Source: Nocardioides sp. Soil805 (lineage in GTDB: Bacteria; Actinomycetota; Actinomycetes; Propionibacteriales; Nocardioidaceae). Taken from it: a DNA stretch of 64,000 nucleotides. Under the pieces are notes generated by a model. It worked only from the letters and a program-made list of their open reading frames with translations. It was not told where the DNA came from and did not search any database. Of the stretch, positions 35,213 through 43,523 are shown piece after piece. The position numbers and the translations under genes were made by a program. Location: assembly GCF_001429625.1 (NCBI RefSeq), contig NZ_LMSU01000001.1, positions 625,498-689,497 on the forward strand. The letters run 5' to 3'. Numbering within the stretch: position 1 is the first letter of the stretch; every line of letters begins with the position of its first letter.

Positions 35213-36925
35213 TCAGCTGGTGACGGCCCCGTGAGCGGCGGACTGGACCACCTTGGCGTACTTGCCGAGGACACCGCGCGTGTACTTCGGCGGGAGCGGC
35301 TCCCAGCCGACCTTGCGGTCCTCCCAGGACTCGCTCCCCTCGGCAGGCTCGACGTCCAGGGTCTGGTGGGCCACGTCGAGGGTGATCTGGTCGCCGTCGC
35401 GGATGAACGCGATCGGACCGGCGTCGACGGCCTCGGGGGCGATGTGGCCGACGCAGAGCCCGGTGGTGCCACCGGAGAAGCGCCCGTCGGTGATGAGCAG
35501 GACGTCCTTGCCGAGTCCGGCGCCCTTGATGGCGCCGGTGATGGCCAGCATCTCGCGCATCCCGGGGCCGCCCTTCGGTCCCTCGTAGCGGATCACGACG
35601 ACGTCGCGGGGCTTGATCTCCCCGGCGGTCAGGGCGTCGAGGGCCTTGCGCTCGCCGTCGAAGACACGCGCCGTGCCGGTGAAGGTCGAGTCGTCGAAGC
35701 CGGCGCTCTTGACGACCGCGCCCTCGGGGGCCAGCGAGCCCTTCAGGATGGTGAGGCCACCGGTGGCGTGGATCGGGCGGTCCAGGTGGCGCAACACCTC
35801 GCCGTCGACGTGCTGGGGGGCGAGGGCCTCGAGGTTCTCGGCCATCGTGCGGCCGGTCACGGTGAGGGTGTCGCCGTGCATCAGGCCGGCGTCGAGCAGC
35901 GCCTTCATCACGACCGGGATGCCGCCGATCTTGTCGACGTCGTTCATCACGAAGCGCCCGAACGGCTTCAGGTCACCGATGTGCGGCACCTTGGCGCCGA
36001 TCCGGTTGAAGTCGTCGAGGGTCAGGTCGACCTCGGCCTCGCGGGCGATCGCGAGGAGGTGGAGCACGGCGTTGGTCGATCCGCCGAGGGCCATCACGAT
36101 GGCGATCGCGTTCTCGAAGGCGGGCCTGGTCATGATCTGCCGGGCGGTGATGCCCTGGCGGAGCATCTCCACCACGGCCTCGCCCGAGCGGTGGGCGAAG
36201 CCGTCGCGGCGCCGATCGACGGCCGGCGGGGCGGCGCTGCCGGGCAGGCTCATGCCGAGGGCCTCGGCGACGCTGGCCATGGTGTTGGCGGTGTACATCC
36301 CGCCGCAGGCCCCCTCGCCGGGGCAGATGGCCTTCTCGACGCGGGTGACCTCCTCCTCGGTGATCTTGCCGGCCAGGCAGGCTCCGACGGCCTCGAAGGC
36401 GTCGATGATGGTCACGTCGTTGCCGTCGACCTGGCCCGGCATGGTCGAGCCGGCGTACAGGAAGACGCTGGCCAGGTCGAGCCGCGCGGCGGCCATGAGC
36501 ATGCCGGGGAGCGACTTGTCACAGCCGGCCAGGAGCACCGAGCCGTCGAGGCGCTCGGCCATCATCACGGTCTCGACGGAGTCGGCGATGACCTCGCGGC
36601 TCACCAGGCTGAAGTGCATCCCCTCGTGACCCATGGAGATGCCGTCGGAGACCGAGATGGTGCCGAACTCCAGCGGGTAGCCGCCGCCGGCGTGCACGCC
36701 GTTCTTCACGGCCTTGGCGAGCCGGTCGAGGCTCAGGTTGCACGGGGTGATCTCGTTCCAGCTCGACGCGACGCCGATCTGGGGCTTGACCCAGTCGTCG
36801 TCGCCCATGCCCACGGCGCGGAGCATCCCGCGGGCCGCGGCCTTCTCGAGGCCGTCGGTGACGTCGCGGGATCGGGGCTTGATGTCGGGCTGCTGTCCCG
36901 TCGTCTGGCTGGTCGGCTGGGTCAT
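35213..36925 (-). CDS. ilvD: Dihydroxy-acid dehydratase IlvD
   Basis: A 570-aa IlvD/Edd-family enzyme. Cluster-binding cysteines are visible in '[13 protein letters not shown]', '[19 protein letters not shown]' and '[16 protein letters not shown]'; the C-terminal '[22 protein letters not shown]' is complete. It converts dihydroxy acids to 2-ketoacids for Val, Ile and Leu. It is monocistronic here, 4.5 kb upstream of ilvBNC on the same strand. I see no leader peptide or terminator before it, unlike ilvB and cimA. Confidence 0.96.
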   Translation of the reverse strand: MTQPTSQTTGQQPDIKPRSRDVTDGLEKAAARGMLRAVGMGDDDWVKPQIGVASSWNEITPCNLSLDRLAKAVKNGVHAGGGYPLEFGTISVSDGISMGHEGMHFSLVSREVIADSVETVMMAERLDGSVLLAGCDKSLPGMLMAAARLDLASVFLYAGSTMPGQVDGNDVTIIDAFEAVGACLAGKITEEEVTRVEKAICPGEGACGGMYTANTMASVAEALGMSLPGSAAPPAVDRRRDGFAHRSGEAVVEMLRQGITARQIMTRPAFENAIAIVMALGGSTNAVLHLLAIAREAEVDLTLDDFNRIGAKVPHIGDLKPFGRFVMNDVDKIGGIPVVMKALLDAGLMHGDTLTVTGRTMAENLEALAPQHVDGEVLRHLDRPIHATGGLTILKGSLAPEGAVVKSAGFDDSTFTGTARVFDGERKALDALTAGEIKPRDVVVIRYEGPKGGPGMREMLAITGAIKGAGLGKDVLLITDGRFSGGTTGLCVGHIAPEAVDAGPIAFIRDGDQITLDVAHQTLDVEPAEGSESWEDRKVGWEPLPPKYTRGVLGKYAKVVQSAAHGAVTS

Positions 36926-36968
36926 GGCGTCAGGCTAGTCCGGCGGCGTCACCGACCCCGCCCCCGTC

Positions 36969-37526
36969 TCAGCAGGCACGAGGGTGCTCCGCGTCCTGGA
37001 CCCTCAGGATGGCGACCACGTCGGCGAGCGTCGGATGGTCGTACGGCACTCCGTAGAAGTGACGCTCGAGGTCCCGCAGCCACCCCAGGCCGTAGAAGAT
37101 CCGCGGATCTCCCAACGCGGCCGACCGGCGCTCCTCGTCGAGCTCGCGCGCGGTGAGCCAGCTGTCGCGCGGGGTCCACCATCCCCCGGGCCTCGGGTCC
37201 GCGTGGGCCGGGTACCGCCGACCCGCCCGGTCGCGGACGGCGTCCTCACGCATGGTCCCGACGACCGCACCCTCACTGTCGACCACCACGAGCCTGAACC
37301 CCGCCAGGGCGAGCACCGACTCCAGGTCGGCGACACCCATGGCGAGGGCACCGGTCTCCCACCGCGCCACCTTGGACCTGTCGACGCCCAGCCGACCGGC
37401 CAGCCCGCGTTGCGAGCAGTCGAGCACCCGCCGCACCCGCCGGACCAGGCCGCCGACCTGCTCGTGGTCGACCCCGGCGTCGTGCGACGTCGCGATCGGC
37501 TCCTCCATGCTCCTGCTCTCCCCCAT
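36969..37526 (-). CDS. XRE-type HTH protein with unknown C-terminal domain, 185 aa
   Basis: A lambda-repressor-like HTH at about residues 22-75: 'LVRRVRRVLDCSQRGLAGRLGVDRSKVARWETGALAMGVADLESVLALAGF'. A second part ('GGWWTPRDSWLTARELDEERRSAALGDPRIFYGLGWLRDLERHFYGVPYDHP') resembles the tail of some actinobacterial HTH proteins, but I cannot name it. ATG 37526 has AGGAG 7 nt upstream; ATG 37508 is an alternative. The repeats at 37653-37753 lie between it and the divergent nucleotidyltransferase gene. Confidence 0.75.
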   Translation of the reverse strand: MGESRSMEEPIATSHDAGVDHEQVGGLVRRVRRVLDCSQRGLAGRLGVDRSKVARWETGALAMGVADLESVLALAGFRLVVVDSEGAVVGTMREDAVRDRAGRRYPAHADPRPGGWWTPRDSWLTARELDEERRSAALGDPRIFYGLGWLRDLERHFYGVPYDHPTLADVVAILRVQDAEHPRAC

Positions 37527-37652
37527 CTCGCCACTCCTGTCAGGTCCCGTGCCCGGTCGACCACGTCGCTCGGCCGAGGTCCTGGACGAAAGCACGTGCC
37601 ACCGACACAGCGTTCCGTGTGCCACCGATACCGGCCCGTGACGTCGGCGCCT

Positions 37653-37753
37653 CCGCGTGGTGCGAGCTGCTGCTCAGGGCGCAGCAGGTGCCAGCGCGCC
37701 GACAGGCCCACCGCGTGGTGCGAGCTGCTGCGCTGGGCGCAGCAGGTGCCAGC
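37653..37753. repeat. Two 43-bp direct repeats, each with an internal palindrome
   Basis: Copies at 37653-37695 and 37711-37753 match at 41 of 43 positions and are 58 bp apart. The second contains the perfect hairpin ctgctgcgc-tgg-gcgcagcag; the first has it in weakened form. Just upstream a shorter direct repeat (tgccaccga, twice, near 37600-37630) is present. The rest of the 300-bp gap (37527-37827) has no convincing ORF. It could be an operator array for the HTH protein or part of a dispersed repeat family. Confidence 0.75.
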
Positions 37754-37827
37754 ACGGAGCCGGCAGTCGTGCGGGGCGACCGGCGTGACGCCGAGCGTTC
37801 CCGGCGCGGACAGGTCAAGATGGGTAC

Positions 37828-38592
37828 GTGACCCGGGTCAGCGAGGCGATCGACGAGCTCGCCGCCCGTCTCGTGGAGCTCGGCTGGGTGACCGACGTGT
37901 GGGTCGGGGGGTCCGTTTCCACCGGTGACCACCGCATCGGTGTGAGCGACGTCGACCTCGTCGCCCTGGTCGACGGGCCCATGGGCGCCGGCCGCGTCGC
38001 CGCCGTGCGCTCGCTGCACGTCGCCCTGGACGCGGGTGTGGCACGCGGGCTGCAGCTCGGGTGCGTGTACGTCGACGCGGGGGTGCTGCCGGTCGTCGGT
38101 GAGCGCCACCCGACATGGACCCACGGCCGGATGGTCGAGCGCGCCCTGTCGCCCCTTGCGCGCGCGGAGCTGGCTCAGCACGGGTGGGCCCTGACCGGCC
38201 GCGGACTGCGGGAGAGATCACCCGCCGACGTGTTGCCCCCGGCGGACGCGGCAGCCGTGCGCAGTGCCGTGCGGTCCGAGCTGGCCGGCTACTGGACCTG
38301 GGCGGTGCGTCGTCCCTGGCTGTGGCTCGATCGGGACCTCCAGGAGCTCGCCATCGTCACGATGGCCCGTGCCCGCCGCGCGCTGGCCGACGGGGAGCTC
38401 GTGTCCAAGACCGCCGTCCTCGACGACCTGGCGGCACCCCCCTGGCTCGGGCGTGCGATCCGCGCCCACCGCACCGGCGAGGGCGGCCGCTCCCCCGTGG
38501 TGCTCGCACCGGTCAGCGGCGTCATCGCACTGGGGGACACCGTGCGCACGATCCGCAGCGCCAGAGCGACCCGCAGCGCCAGAGCGACCTGA
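37828..38592 (+). CDS. Nucleotidyltransferase-fold protein, 254 aa
   Basis: The N-terminal 'DVWVGGSVSTGDHRIGVSDVDLVALVD' (about 22-50) is the GS-x10-12-D-x-D signature of Pol-beta-type nucleotidyltransferases. The remainder is helical, as in aminoglycoside adenylyltransferase-like proteins; the 'DRDLQELAIVTMARARRALADGELVSKTAVLDD' helix pair fits a DUF4111-like tail. The substrate is unknown. An exact 18-bp tandem duplication (38553-38588) at the 3' end gives a doubled RSARAT at the C-terminus. GTG 37828 is the start. Confidence 0.72.
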   Translation: MTRVSEAIDELAARLVELGWVTDVWVGGSVSTGDHRIGVSDVDLVALVDGPMGAGRVAAVRSLHVALDAGVARGLQLGCVYVDAGVLPVVGERHPTWTHGRMVERALSPLARAELAQHGWALTGRGLRERSPADVLPPADAAAVRSAVRSELAGYWTWAVRRPWLWLDRDLQELAIVTMARARRALADGELVSKTAVLDDLAAPPWLGRAIRAHRTGEGGRSPVVLAPVSGVIALGDTVRTIRSARATRSARAT

Positions 38593-38636
38593 GGACGGTC
38601 GGGAGCAGAGGTCGGGAGCGGGGCCGGCCCACAACC

Positions 38637-38661
38637 CGAGGCGGCCGCGTCGACCGCCTCG
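38637..38661. terminator. Short hairpin between convergent genes
   Basis: cgaggcgg (38637-38644) and ccgcctcg (38654-38661) form an 8-bp stem with a 9-nt loop, immediately before the convergent SRPBCC stop at 38662. No U-tract. Confidence 0.5.
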
Positions 38662-39120
38662 TCAGCGGGCCTCGGCCGCGGCCTTGAGCGAGGCGAGTCC
38701 CCGGTCGAAGTCCTTGCCGATGGCCCGGTCGAAGAACAGCCGCCCCGCGATCGCCATGACCGGGTTGCGGCGGCCCGACATCGTCCAGACGACGCGCGTG
38801 TGGCCGCCCCCGACCTGCTCGAGCTCGAACGTCGTGAGGTTGCGCGCCTTGAAGGGCTTGAGGAACTCCAGGTCGACTGCCACCCGCGCCGGGGTGGACT
38901 CGACGATCTCCATCGCGCCCTCTCCGGCCTTCCTGTTGCCCGACCAGCGGTAGATCGAGCCGACCCCGGACGGGGGTCCTGCGTACGTGCGCTGCATGGC
39001 CGGGTCGAGTCCCTCCCAGGGGGACCACTGCGGCCAGTGGTGGAAGTCGTCGACGAGCCGGTGGACCCGGTCGGCGGGCGCGTCGACCGTCGTCGAGCGC
39101 GACATCGAGAAGTCGGTCAT
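38662..39120 (-). CDS. SRPBCC (START-like) family protein, 152 aa
   Basis: Polyketide-cyclase/START-type fold: 'FSMSRSTTVDAPADRVHRLVDDFHHWPQWSPWEGLDPAMQRTYAG', 'GSIYRWSGNRKAGEGAMEIVESTPARVAVDLEF', 'GHTRVVWTMSG', ending in a long helix. These proteins bind hydrophobic ligands in a deep cavity. The ligand is unknown. It lies 15 bp after the BNR-repeat gene on the same strand and is probably cotranscribed with it. Confidence 0.88.
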   Translation of the reverse strand: MTDFSMSRSTTVDAPADRVHRLVDDFHHWPQWSPWEGLDPAMQRTYAGPPSGVGSIYRWSGNRKAGEGAMEIVESTPARVAVDLEFLKPFKARNLTTFELEQVGGGHTRVVWTMSGRRNPVMAIAGRLFFDRAIGKDFDRGLASLKAAAEAR

Positions 39121-39135
39121 CGAAGCCCTCGGGGC

Positions 39136-40245
39136 TCAGTCGAGCGCGGCGGCGCGCACGAACATGACGTCGGGCAGGTCCTTGTGGATCTCCTGCCACG
39201 TCTCGCCCGTGTCCGGCGAGCACCAGACCCCGCCGTTGCGGCCGCCGAAGTAGAGGCCCGGCACGGCGTGGTCGTCGGTGCACATCGCGTCGCGCATCAC
39301 CGCCGCGTAGTAGCCGTCGGGGAGCGAGCCCTCGCCCAGAGCCTCCCAGGTCGCGCCGCCGTCCGTCGTACGGCAGACGCGGGCCTTGCCGTCGACCGGC
39401 CACCGGGCGCCGGCGTCCGCGATCGGGAAGGTGTACGCCGTGTTGGCGCGGTGCGGGTGGGTCACCATCGCGAAGCCGAACTCCGAGGGCAGCCCGGGGG
39501 CGATGTCCTGCCACGAGGCCCCGCCGTCGTCGGAGCGGTAGACGCCGCCGTGGTTCTGCAGGAACAGCCGGTCCGGCTCGGTGGCGTCACGGGCGACCTT
39601 GTGCACGCACTGGCCGAACTCGGGGTAGTTGCGCTCCCCCGGGTAGAACTCCGCCTTGACGCCGGTGTTGGACGCGGTCCAGGACGTGCCCCCGTCGGAG
39701 GTGCGGTAGACGCCGCCGGTGGAGATGGCGGCGAGGACCGAGTCGCCGTCGGTGGGGTGCGGCAGGATCGTGTGGAACGCCTGCCCACCGAAGCCCTCGT
39801 TCCACTCCTGGCGGTGCGGGTGGTCCCAGAGCCCACGGACCAGCTCGAAGGTCTCCCCCCGGTCGGTGGAGCGGAAGATCGCCCCCGGCTCGGTGCCGGC
39901 CCACACGACGCCGTCCTCGACTCCCGGCGCGAGCTGCCACACGCGGGCCAACGTGGCCGGGCTGCCGTCGGGCAGCGTCGCGTCCTCGGGGAAGCGGATG
40001 GCGCCGTTGGGCGTCTCCTGCCACGAGGCGCCGAGGTCGTCGGAGCGCCAGACCTGCGGCCCGAGCCAGCTCGACGAGGCACCCGCGAGCAGCCTCGGCG
40101 TGCCTCCGCGGCCGTCGATGAGCACGGAGTAGACCTCCTCCATCGCGAAGTGCGGCCCCGACCAGTCCCAGGCCGTCCGGGCCTCGTCGGAGGTGCCGAT
40201 CCACAGGCCCTTGCGGGTCCCGACCATCACCAGCGTGCGTGCCAT
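39136..40245 (-). CDS. BNR/Asp-box beta-propeller protein, 369 aa
   Basis: Six Asp-box motifs (S/T-x-D-x-G-x-S/T-W/F) are spaced along the chain: SDDLGASW, STDRGETF, TSDGGTSW, SDDGGASW, TTDGGATW, SPDTGETW. This predicts a six- to seven-bladed propeller. Relatives are called exo-alpha-sialidase, but the sialidase arginine triad is not evident and there is no signal peptide, so it is probably a cytosolic propeller of other function. ATG 40245; longer frames upstream overlap the PadR gene. Divergent from padR-like 40303. Confidence 0.82.
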   Translation of the reverse strand: MARTLVMVGTRKGLWIGTSDEARTAWDWSGPHFAMEEVYSVLIDGRGGTPRLLAGASSSWLGPQVWRSDDLGASWQETPNGAIRFPEDATLPDGSPATLARVWQLAPGVEDGVVWAGTEPGAIFRSTDRGETFELVRGLWDHPHRQEWNEGFGGQAFHTILPHPTDGDSVLAAISTGGVYRTSDGGTSWTASNTGVKAEFYPGERNYPEFGQCVHKVARDATEPDRLFLQNHGGVYRSDDGGASWQDIAPGLPSEFGFAMVTHPHRANTAYTFPIADAGARWPVDGKARVCRTTDGGATWEALGEGSLPDGYYAAVMRDAMCTDDHAVPGLYFGGRNGGVWCSPDTGETWQEIHKDLPDVMFVRAAALD

Positions 40246-40267
40246 GTCCACGACTCCCGTCCCCGTA

Positions 40268-40280
40268 TTCCTAATAGGAA
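40268..40280. promoter_or_regulatory. Palindrome TTCCT-AAT-AGGAA, candidate PadR operator
   Basis: A perfect 5-3-5 palindrome in the 57-bp divergent space between the BNR gene and the PadR gene. A TAGTCT hexamer (40288-40293) that fits an actinobacterial -10 box lies just downstream, 9 nt before the padR ATG. PadR boxes are usually short AT-rich palindromes, so this is the natural site. Confidence 0.55.
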
Positions 40281-40302
40281 CAGACAGTAGTCTCTTCCCA
40301 CC

Positions 40303-40872
40303 ATGGGTCAAGACCTTCCTGTCACGTCGTACGCCCTGCTCGGCCTCCTGACCTTCGGGGACGAGCTGACCGGCTACGAGCTCAAGCAGCGCGCCGACGC
40401 GACCCTGCGGTTCTACTGGGTGTCCCCCGCGATGAGCCAGGTCTACAGCGAGCTGGCCCGGCTCACCGAGCGCGGCCTGGTGCTCACCCGGGGTGGGGGC
40501 GAGCGCAGCACCACCTACCGCCTCAGCGCCAAGGGCCGACGCGCGCTCGAGTCCTGGATGCGGGGCACCGACCCGGGCTTCTCCGTGCTGAAGCACCCAG
40601 TCGCCCTGCGCCTGCTGCTCGGGCACGTCGTGGACACGCCGACGACCATCGCGATGCTCGAGGCCCACGTCGCCGCCCTCGACGCGGAGCGGGAGGCGCT
40701 GGTGCAGGTGCGCGAGGGACTGCGCGGCGCCGACGCCCCGGGCCAGAGGTTCCGCCACCCCGGCCTGGTGGCGGACTGGGGGCTCGACTACTTCGACAAC
40801 GAGCGCCGTATCGTCACCAGCCTCATCGAGCGCTTGCACGAGGAGGAGCTGCAGGAGGAGGGGGACGCGTGA
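40303..40872 (+). CDS. PadR-family transcriptional regulator, 189 aa
   Basis: The N-terminal winged helix 'SYALLGLLTFGDELTGYELKQRADATLRFYWVSPAMSQVYSELARLTERGLV' (about 8-58) is a typical PadR domain. The C-terminal part (about 95-185) is a coiled-coil dimer arm (Vir C-like). It is divergent from the BNR/SRPBCC pair and overlaps the EamA exporter by 4 bp (GTGA), so it likely controls both. Confidence 0.9.
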   Translation: MGQDLPVTSYALLGLLTFGDELTGYELKQRADATLRFYWVSPAMSQVYSELARLTERGLVLTRGGGERSTTYRLSAKGRRALESWMRGTDPGFSVLKHPVALRLLLGHVVDTPTTIAMLEAHVAALDAEREALVQVREGLRGADAPGQRFRHPGLVADWGLDYFDNERRIVTSLIERLHEEELQEEGDA

Positions 40873-41714
40873 GGCGAGCCGTCTGGCTGGTGCTCGTCGG
40901 CATCGTCTCGGTCCAGGTCGGAGCGGCCTTCGCCAAGGACCTCTTCGACACCATCTCCCCCACCGCGATCGTCTGGCTGCGGCTGGCCACCAGCGCGCTC
41001 GTCCTGGCCGCGCTGGCCCGTCCGCGCCTGCGGGGCCGGACCCGGTCCGACTGGGCGGTCGTCGTCGGCTTCGGCCTCAGCCTCGGGCTGATGAACTGGG
41101 CCATCTACCAGTCCTTCGCCCGCATCCCGCTGGGCATCGCGGTGACCATCGAGTTCATCGGGCCGCTCACCCTGGCCGTCCTGGGCTCGCGACGCGCCCG
41201 CGACCTCGTCTGGGTCGGCCTCGCGGCCCTCGGCGTGCTGCTGCTGGGCTTCGAGCCCGCGGACCTGACGGTGGCGGGTATGGCCTTCGCCCTGCTCGCC
41301 GGGGCGGCGTGGGCGGCGTACATCCTCCTCAGTGCCCGCACCGGCGCCCGGTGGCCGGGCCTCGACGGGCTGGCGGTCGCCAGCCTGCTGGCCACCGCAC
41401 TGCTGACCGTCCCCGCGATCGTGACCGGCGGCGAGACCCTGCTGGACGGGCACGTGCTGCTCGTCGGCGCGATGATCGGGCTGCTGTCCTCGGTGATCCC
41501 CTACAGCTGCGAGATGGTGGCCCTGCGGACGCTGCCGCCCTCGGTCTTCTCCATCCTGATGAGCCTCGAGCCCGCCGCGGCCGCGCTGGCCGCGATCGTC
41601 GTGCTCGACGAGCTGCTCACCCCGCTGCAGGGGGTCGCGATCGCCTGCGTGATCGCCGCCAGCGTGGGCGCCACCCGGAGCCGGCCCGTGCACACCGAGC
41701 CGGCCCCGGACTGA
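40869..41714 (+). CDS. EamA/RhtA-type transporter, 281 aa
   Basis: Ten predicted helices in two five-helix EamA repeats. 'QVGAAFAKDLFDTISPTAIVWLRLATSALVL', 'FARIPLGIAVTIEFIGPLTLAVL' and 'ALRTLPPSVFSILMSLEPAAAALAAIVVLDE' match the RhtA threonine/homoserine exporter branch. It could export an amino acid or related metabolite. It is translationally coupled to the PadR regulator. Confidence 0.88.
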   Translation: MRRAVWLVLVGIVSVQVGAAFAKDLFDTISPTAIVWLRLATSALVLAALARPRLRGRTRSDWAVVVGFGLSLGLMNWAIYQSFARIPLGIAVTIEFIGPLTLAVLGSRRARDLVWVGLAALGVLLLGFEPADLTVAGMAFALLAGAAWAAYILLSARTGARWPGLDGLAVASLLATALLTVPAIVTGGETLLDGHVLLVGAMIGLLSSVIPYSCEMVALRTLPPSVFSILMSLEPAAAALAAIVVLDELLTPLQGVAIACVIAASVGATRSRPVHTEPAPD

Positions 41715-41734
41715 GGCTCACCGCGAGCGTCGGG

Positions 41735-43408
41735 TCAGTGCCCCGTCTCCGCCTCGATCGTGTCGGCGATGATCGCGGCGTCGCTGCGAGGCGCGCGCAA
41801 CGACCGGTCGAGGCGTGCGGTGGGCAGCGGGTTGTCGGCCACCTGGCGCATCCCGCGCACCCCGTCGTCGACCACGAACGTCGCGCGGGTGAACGCCTGC
41901 TCGCCCGGCACCGACACGCGCGGCACGCACCGGTAGTCGGCGGTGAACGAGGTGGGGGTGATGGTCGTGCTGACGTAGCCGCGCAGGTTGGTCCAGAACC
42001 TCAGGTTGGGGTTCTGGGCGGCCCACGGGTGGGTGCCGTCGGCCTTGTCGTAGCCGTCGCCGCCGCTGGTGATCGAGGAGCAGACGAACTCCGATCCCAG
42101 CACCGGTGACGAGCCGTCGGTCCAGTCCCCCAGGACGTCGGAGGCCCAGTGCGCGTGCACGTCCCCGGTGAGCACGATCGGGTTGCGCACCCCGGCGTCG
42201 ACCCACGACCGGACCACGCGGTCCCGCGAGGCCGGGTAGCCGTCCCAGGCGTCCATCGACACCGTGTCGTCCGGGGTCGCGGTGCTGTCGCGCCGCCCGA
42301 AGAACACCTGCTGGCCCAGCACGTCCCACGTCTGGGTGGACGCGGCGAACCGCTCCGCCAGCCACGCCTCCTGGGTGCTGCCGGGCAGCGACCGCTCCGG
42401 CGCCGCGGCGGGCGGGCAGTCGTCGTACCCGTCGCCGCAGGCCTGGTCGTCGCGGTACTGGCGGGTGTCGAGCATGTGGAAGCTCGCCAGCCGGCCCCAC
42501 TGGACCGAGCGGTAGAGCTGGAGGTCCGGTCCGGCGGGGATCGAGGTACGCCGCAGCGGCATGTTCTCGTAGTAGGCACGGAAGGCGGCGGCGCGGCGGT
42601 CCAGGAAGCCGAGCTGCGAAGCGGCGTTCTCGGCGATCTCGTCAGCCCAGTTGTTGTCGACCTCGTGGTCGTCGAAGACCACCAGCCACGGGGCGGCAGC
42701 GTGCGCGGCCTGCAGGTCGGGGTCGGTCTTGTACTGCGCCAGGCGCTGTCGGTAGCCCGCCAGGTCGACCGTCTCGGGGCCCTGGTGGTCCCGGATGTTG
42801 CCGCCGGGGATCGTGTAGCTGTCCGCCTTGTACTCGTACTGGTAGTCGCCGAGGTGCAGGACCAGGTCGGGCCGCTCCTCGGCGAGCCGGCCGTAGGCGG
42901 TGAACCAGCCGTGCTCGAACTGCGAGCAGGAGGCGAACGCCATCGACAGCGAGGCGGGCATCGAGAGGGGGTCGGGCGCGGTCACCGAGCGTCCGGCCGG
43001 GGAGAGGTGCGAGCCGGCGCGGAAGCGGTAGTGGTACTCGCGACCGGGCAGCAGGCCACCGACCTCGACGTGCACCGCGTGCCCGAGCTCGGGGCCGGTG
43101 CGGACCGAGCCGGCCCGGACGACGTCGGTGAAGCGCTCGTCGGTCGCGACCTGCCAGGCGACCTGCTGGTGCCGCGACGGCATGCCGCCGGCGCCGTCGT
43201 CGGCCAGCGGTTCGGGCGCCAGCCTCGTCCAGATCACGAAGCCGTCGGGCAGCGGGTCGCCGCTCGCGACGCCGAGGGTGAAGGGGTCGGTGCGGGTCGG
43301 GGGCGCAGCGGCGGTGGGCCGCTGGTCGAGGAGGACGGGCGTGGCGGCCAGCGCCGCACCGCCCGTCACGAGGCCGGTCTTGAGCAGGATTCGCCGAGAG
43401 GTCTCCAT
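41735..43408 (-). CDS. Tat-exported PhoD-family alkaline phosphatase, 557 aa
   Basis: A twin-arginine signal (METSRRILLKTGLVTGGAAL, 'SRRILLK', cleavage near residue 35) precedes the PhoD N-terminal domain and metallophosphoesterase core. Motifs are 'FASCSQFEHGWFTAYGRL', 'DLVLHLGDYQYEY', 'FDDHEVDNNWADE', 'MLDTRQYRDDQAC' and 'PIVLTGDVHAHWASDVLG'. It is a Ca/Fe-dependent phosphodiesterase/monoesterase secreted folded, for phosphate scavenging. ATG 43408 places the RR motif at residues 5-6. Relatives are usually Pho-regulated; I did not find a clear PhoP box. Confidence 0.94.
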   Translation of the reverse strand: METSRRILLKTGLVTGGAALAATPVLLDQRPTAAAPPTRTDPFTLGVASGDPLPDGFVIWTRLAPEPLADDGAGGMPSRHQQVAWQVATDERFTDVVRAGSVRTGPELGHAVHVEVGGLLPGREYHYRFRAGSHLSPAGRSVTAPDPLSMPASLSMAFASCSQFEHGWFTAYGRLAEERPDLVLHLGDYQYEYKADSYTIPGGNIRDHQGPETVDLAGYRQRLAQYKTDPDLQAAHAAAPWLVVFDDHEVDNNWADEIAENAASQLGFLDRRAAAFRAYYENMPLRRTSIPAGPDLQLYRSVQWGRLASFHMLDTRQYRDDQACGDGYDDCPPAAAPERSLPGSTQEAWLAERFAASTQTWDVLGQQVFFGRRDSTATPDDTVSMDAWDGYPASRDRVVRSWVDAGVRNPIVLTGDVHAHWASDVLGDWTDGSSPVLGSEFVCSSITSGGDGYDKADGTHPWAAQNPNLRFWTNLRGYVSTTITPTSFTADYRCVPRVSVPGEQAFTRATFVVDDGVRGMRQVADNPLPTARLDRSLRAPRSDAAIIADTIEAETGH

Positions 43409-43523
43409 GCCCCGAAGGGTGCGCAGGCTCCGTCGACGGGCCGGCGACGCGGGCATGAAGGCGGGATGACCGGCCCGGGGCCCTTCGGTCCCGCGTCATC
43501 ACCCGGAAGGCACAATCGGGACC

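Noticed and set aside
35213-36969. Attenuator upstream of ilvD
   Set aside because: No short ORF with branched-chain codons and no hairpin plus T-run lies between ilvD and the XRE gene; the gap is only 43 bp.
37619-37831. A 70-codon ORF across the 43-bp repeats
   Set aside because: The repeat encodes similar peptides in two frames only because it is a DNA duplication. There is no ribosome site and the frame runs into the next gene's start.
39136-40245. Sialidase activity for the BNR-repeat protein
   Set aside because: Asp-boxes occur in many propellers. The arginine triad and a signal peptide expected of a sialidase are not visible.
39136-40839. Extended 567-aa form of the BNR protein
   Set aside because: The extension lies entirely opposite the PadR gene and is Gly/Arg-rich shadow. 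ATG 40245 gives the normal propeller start MARTLVMVGTRKGLW.
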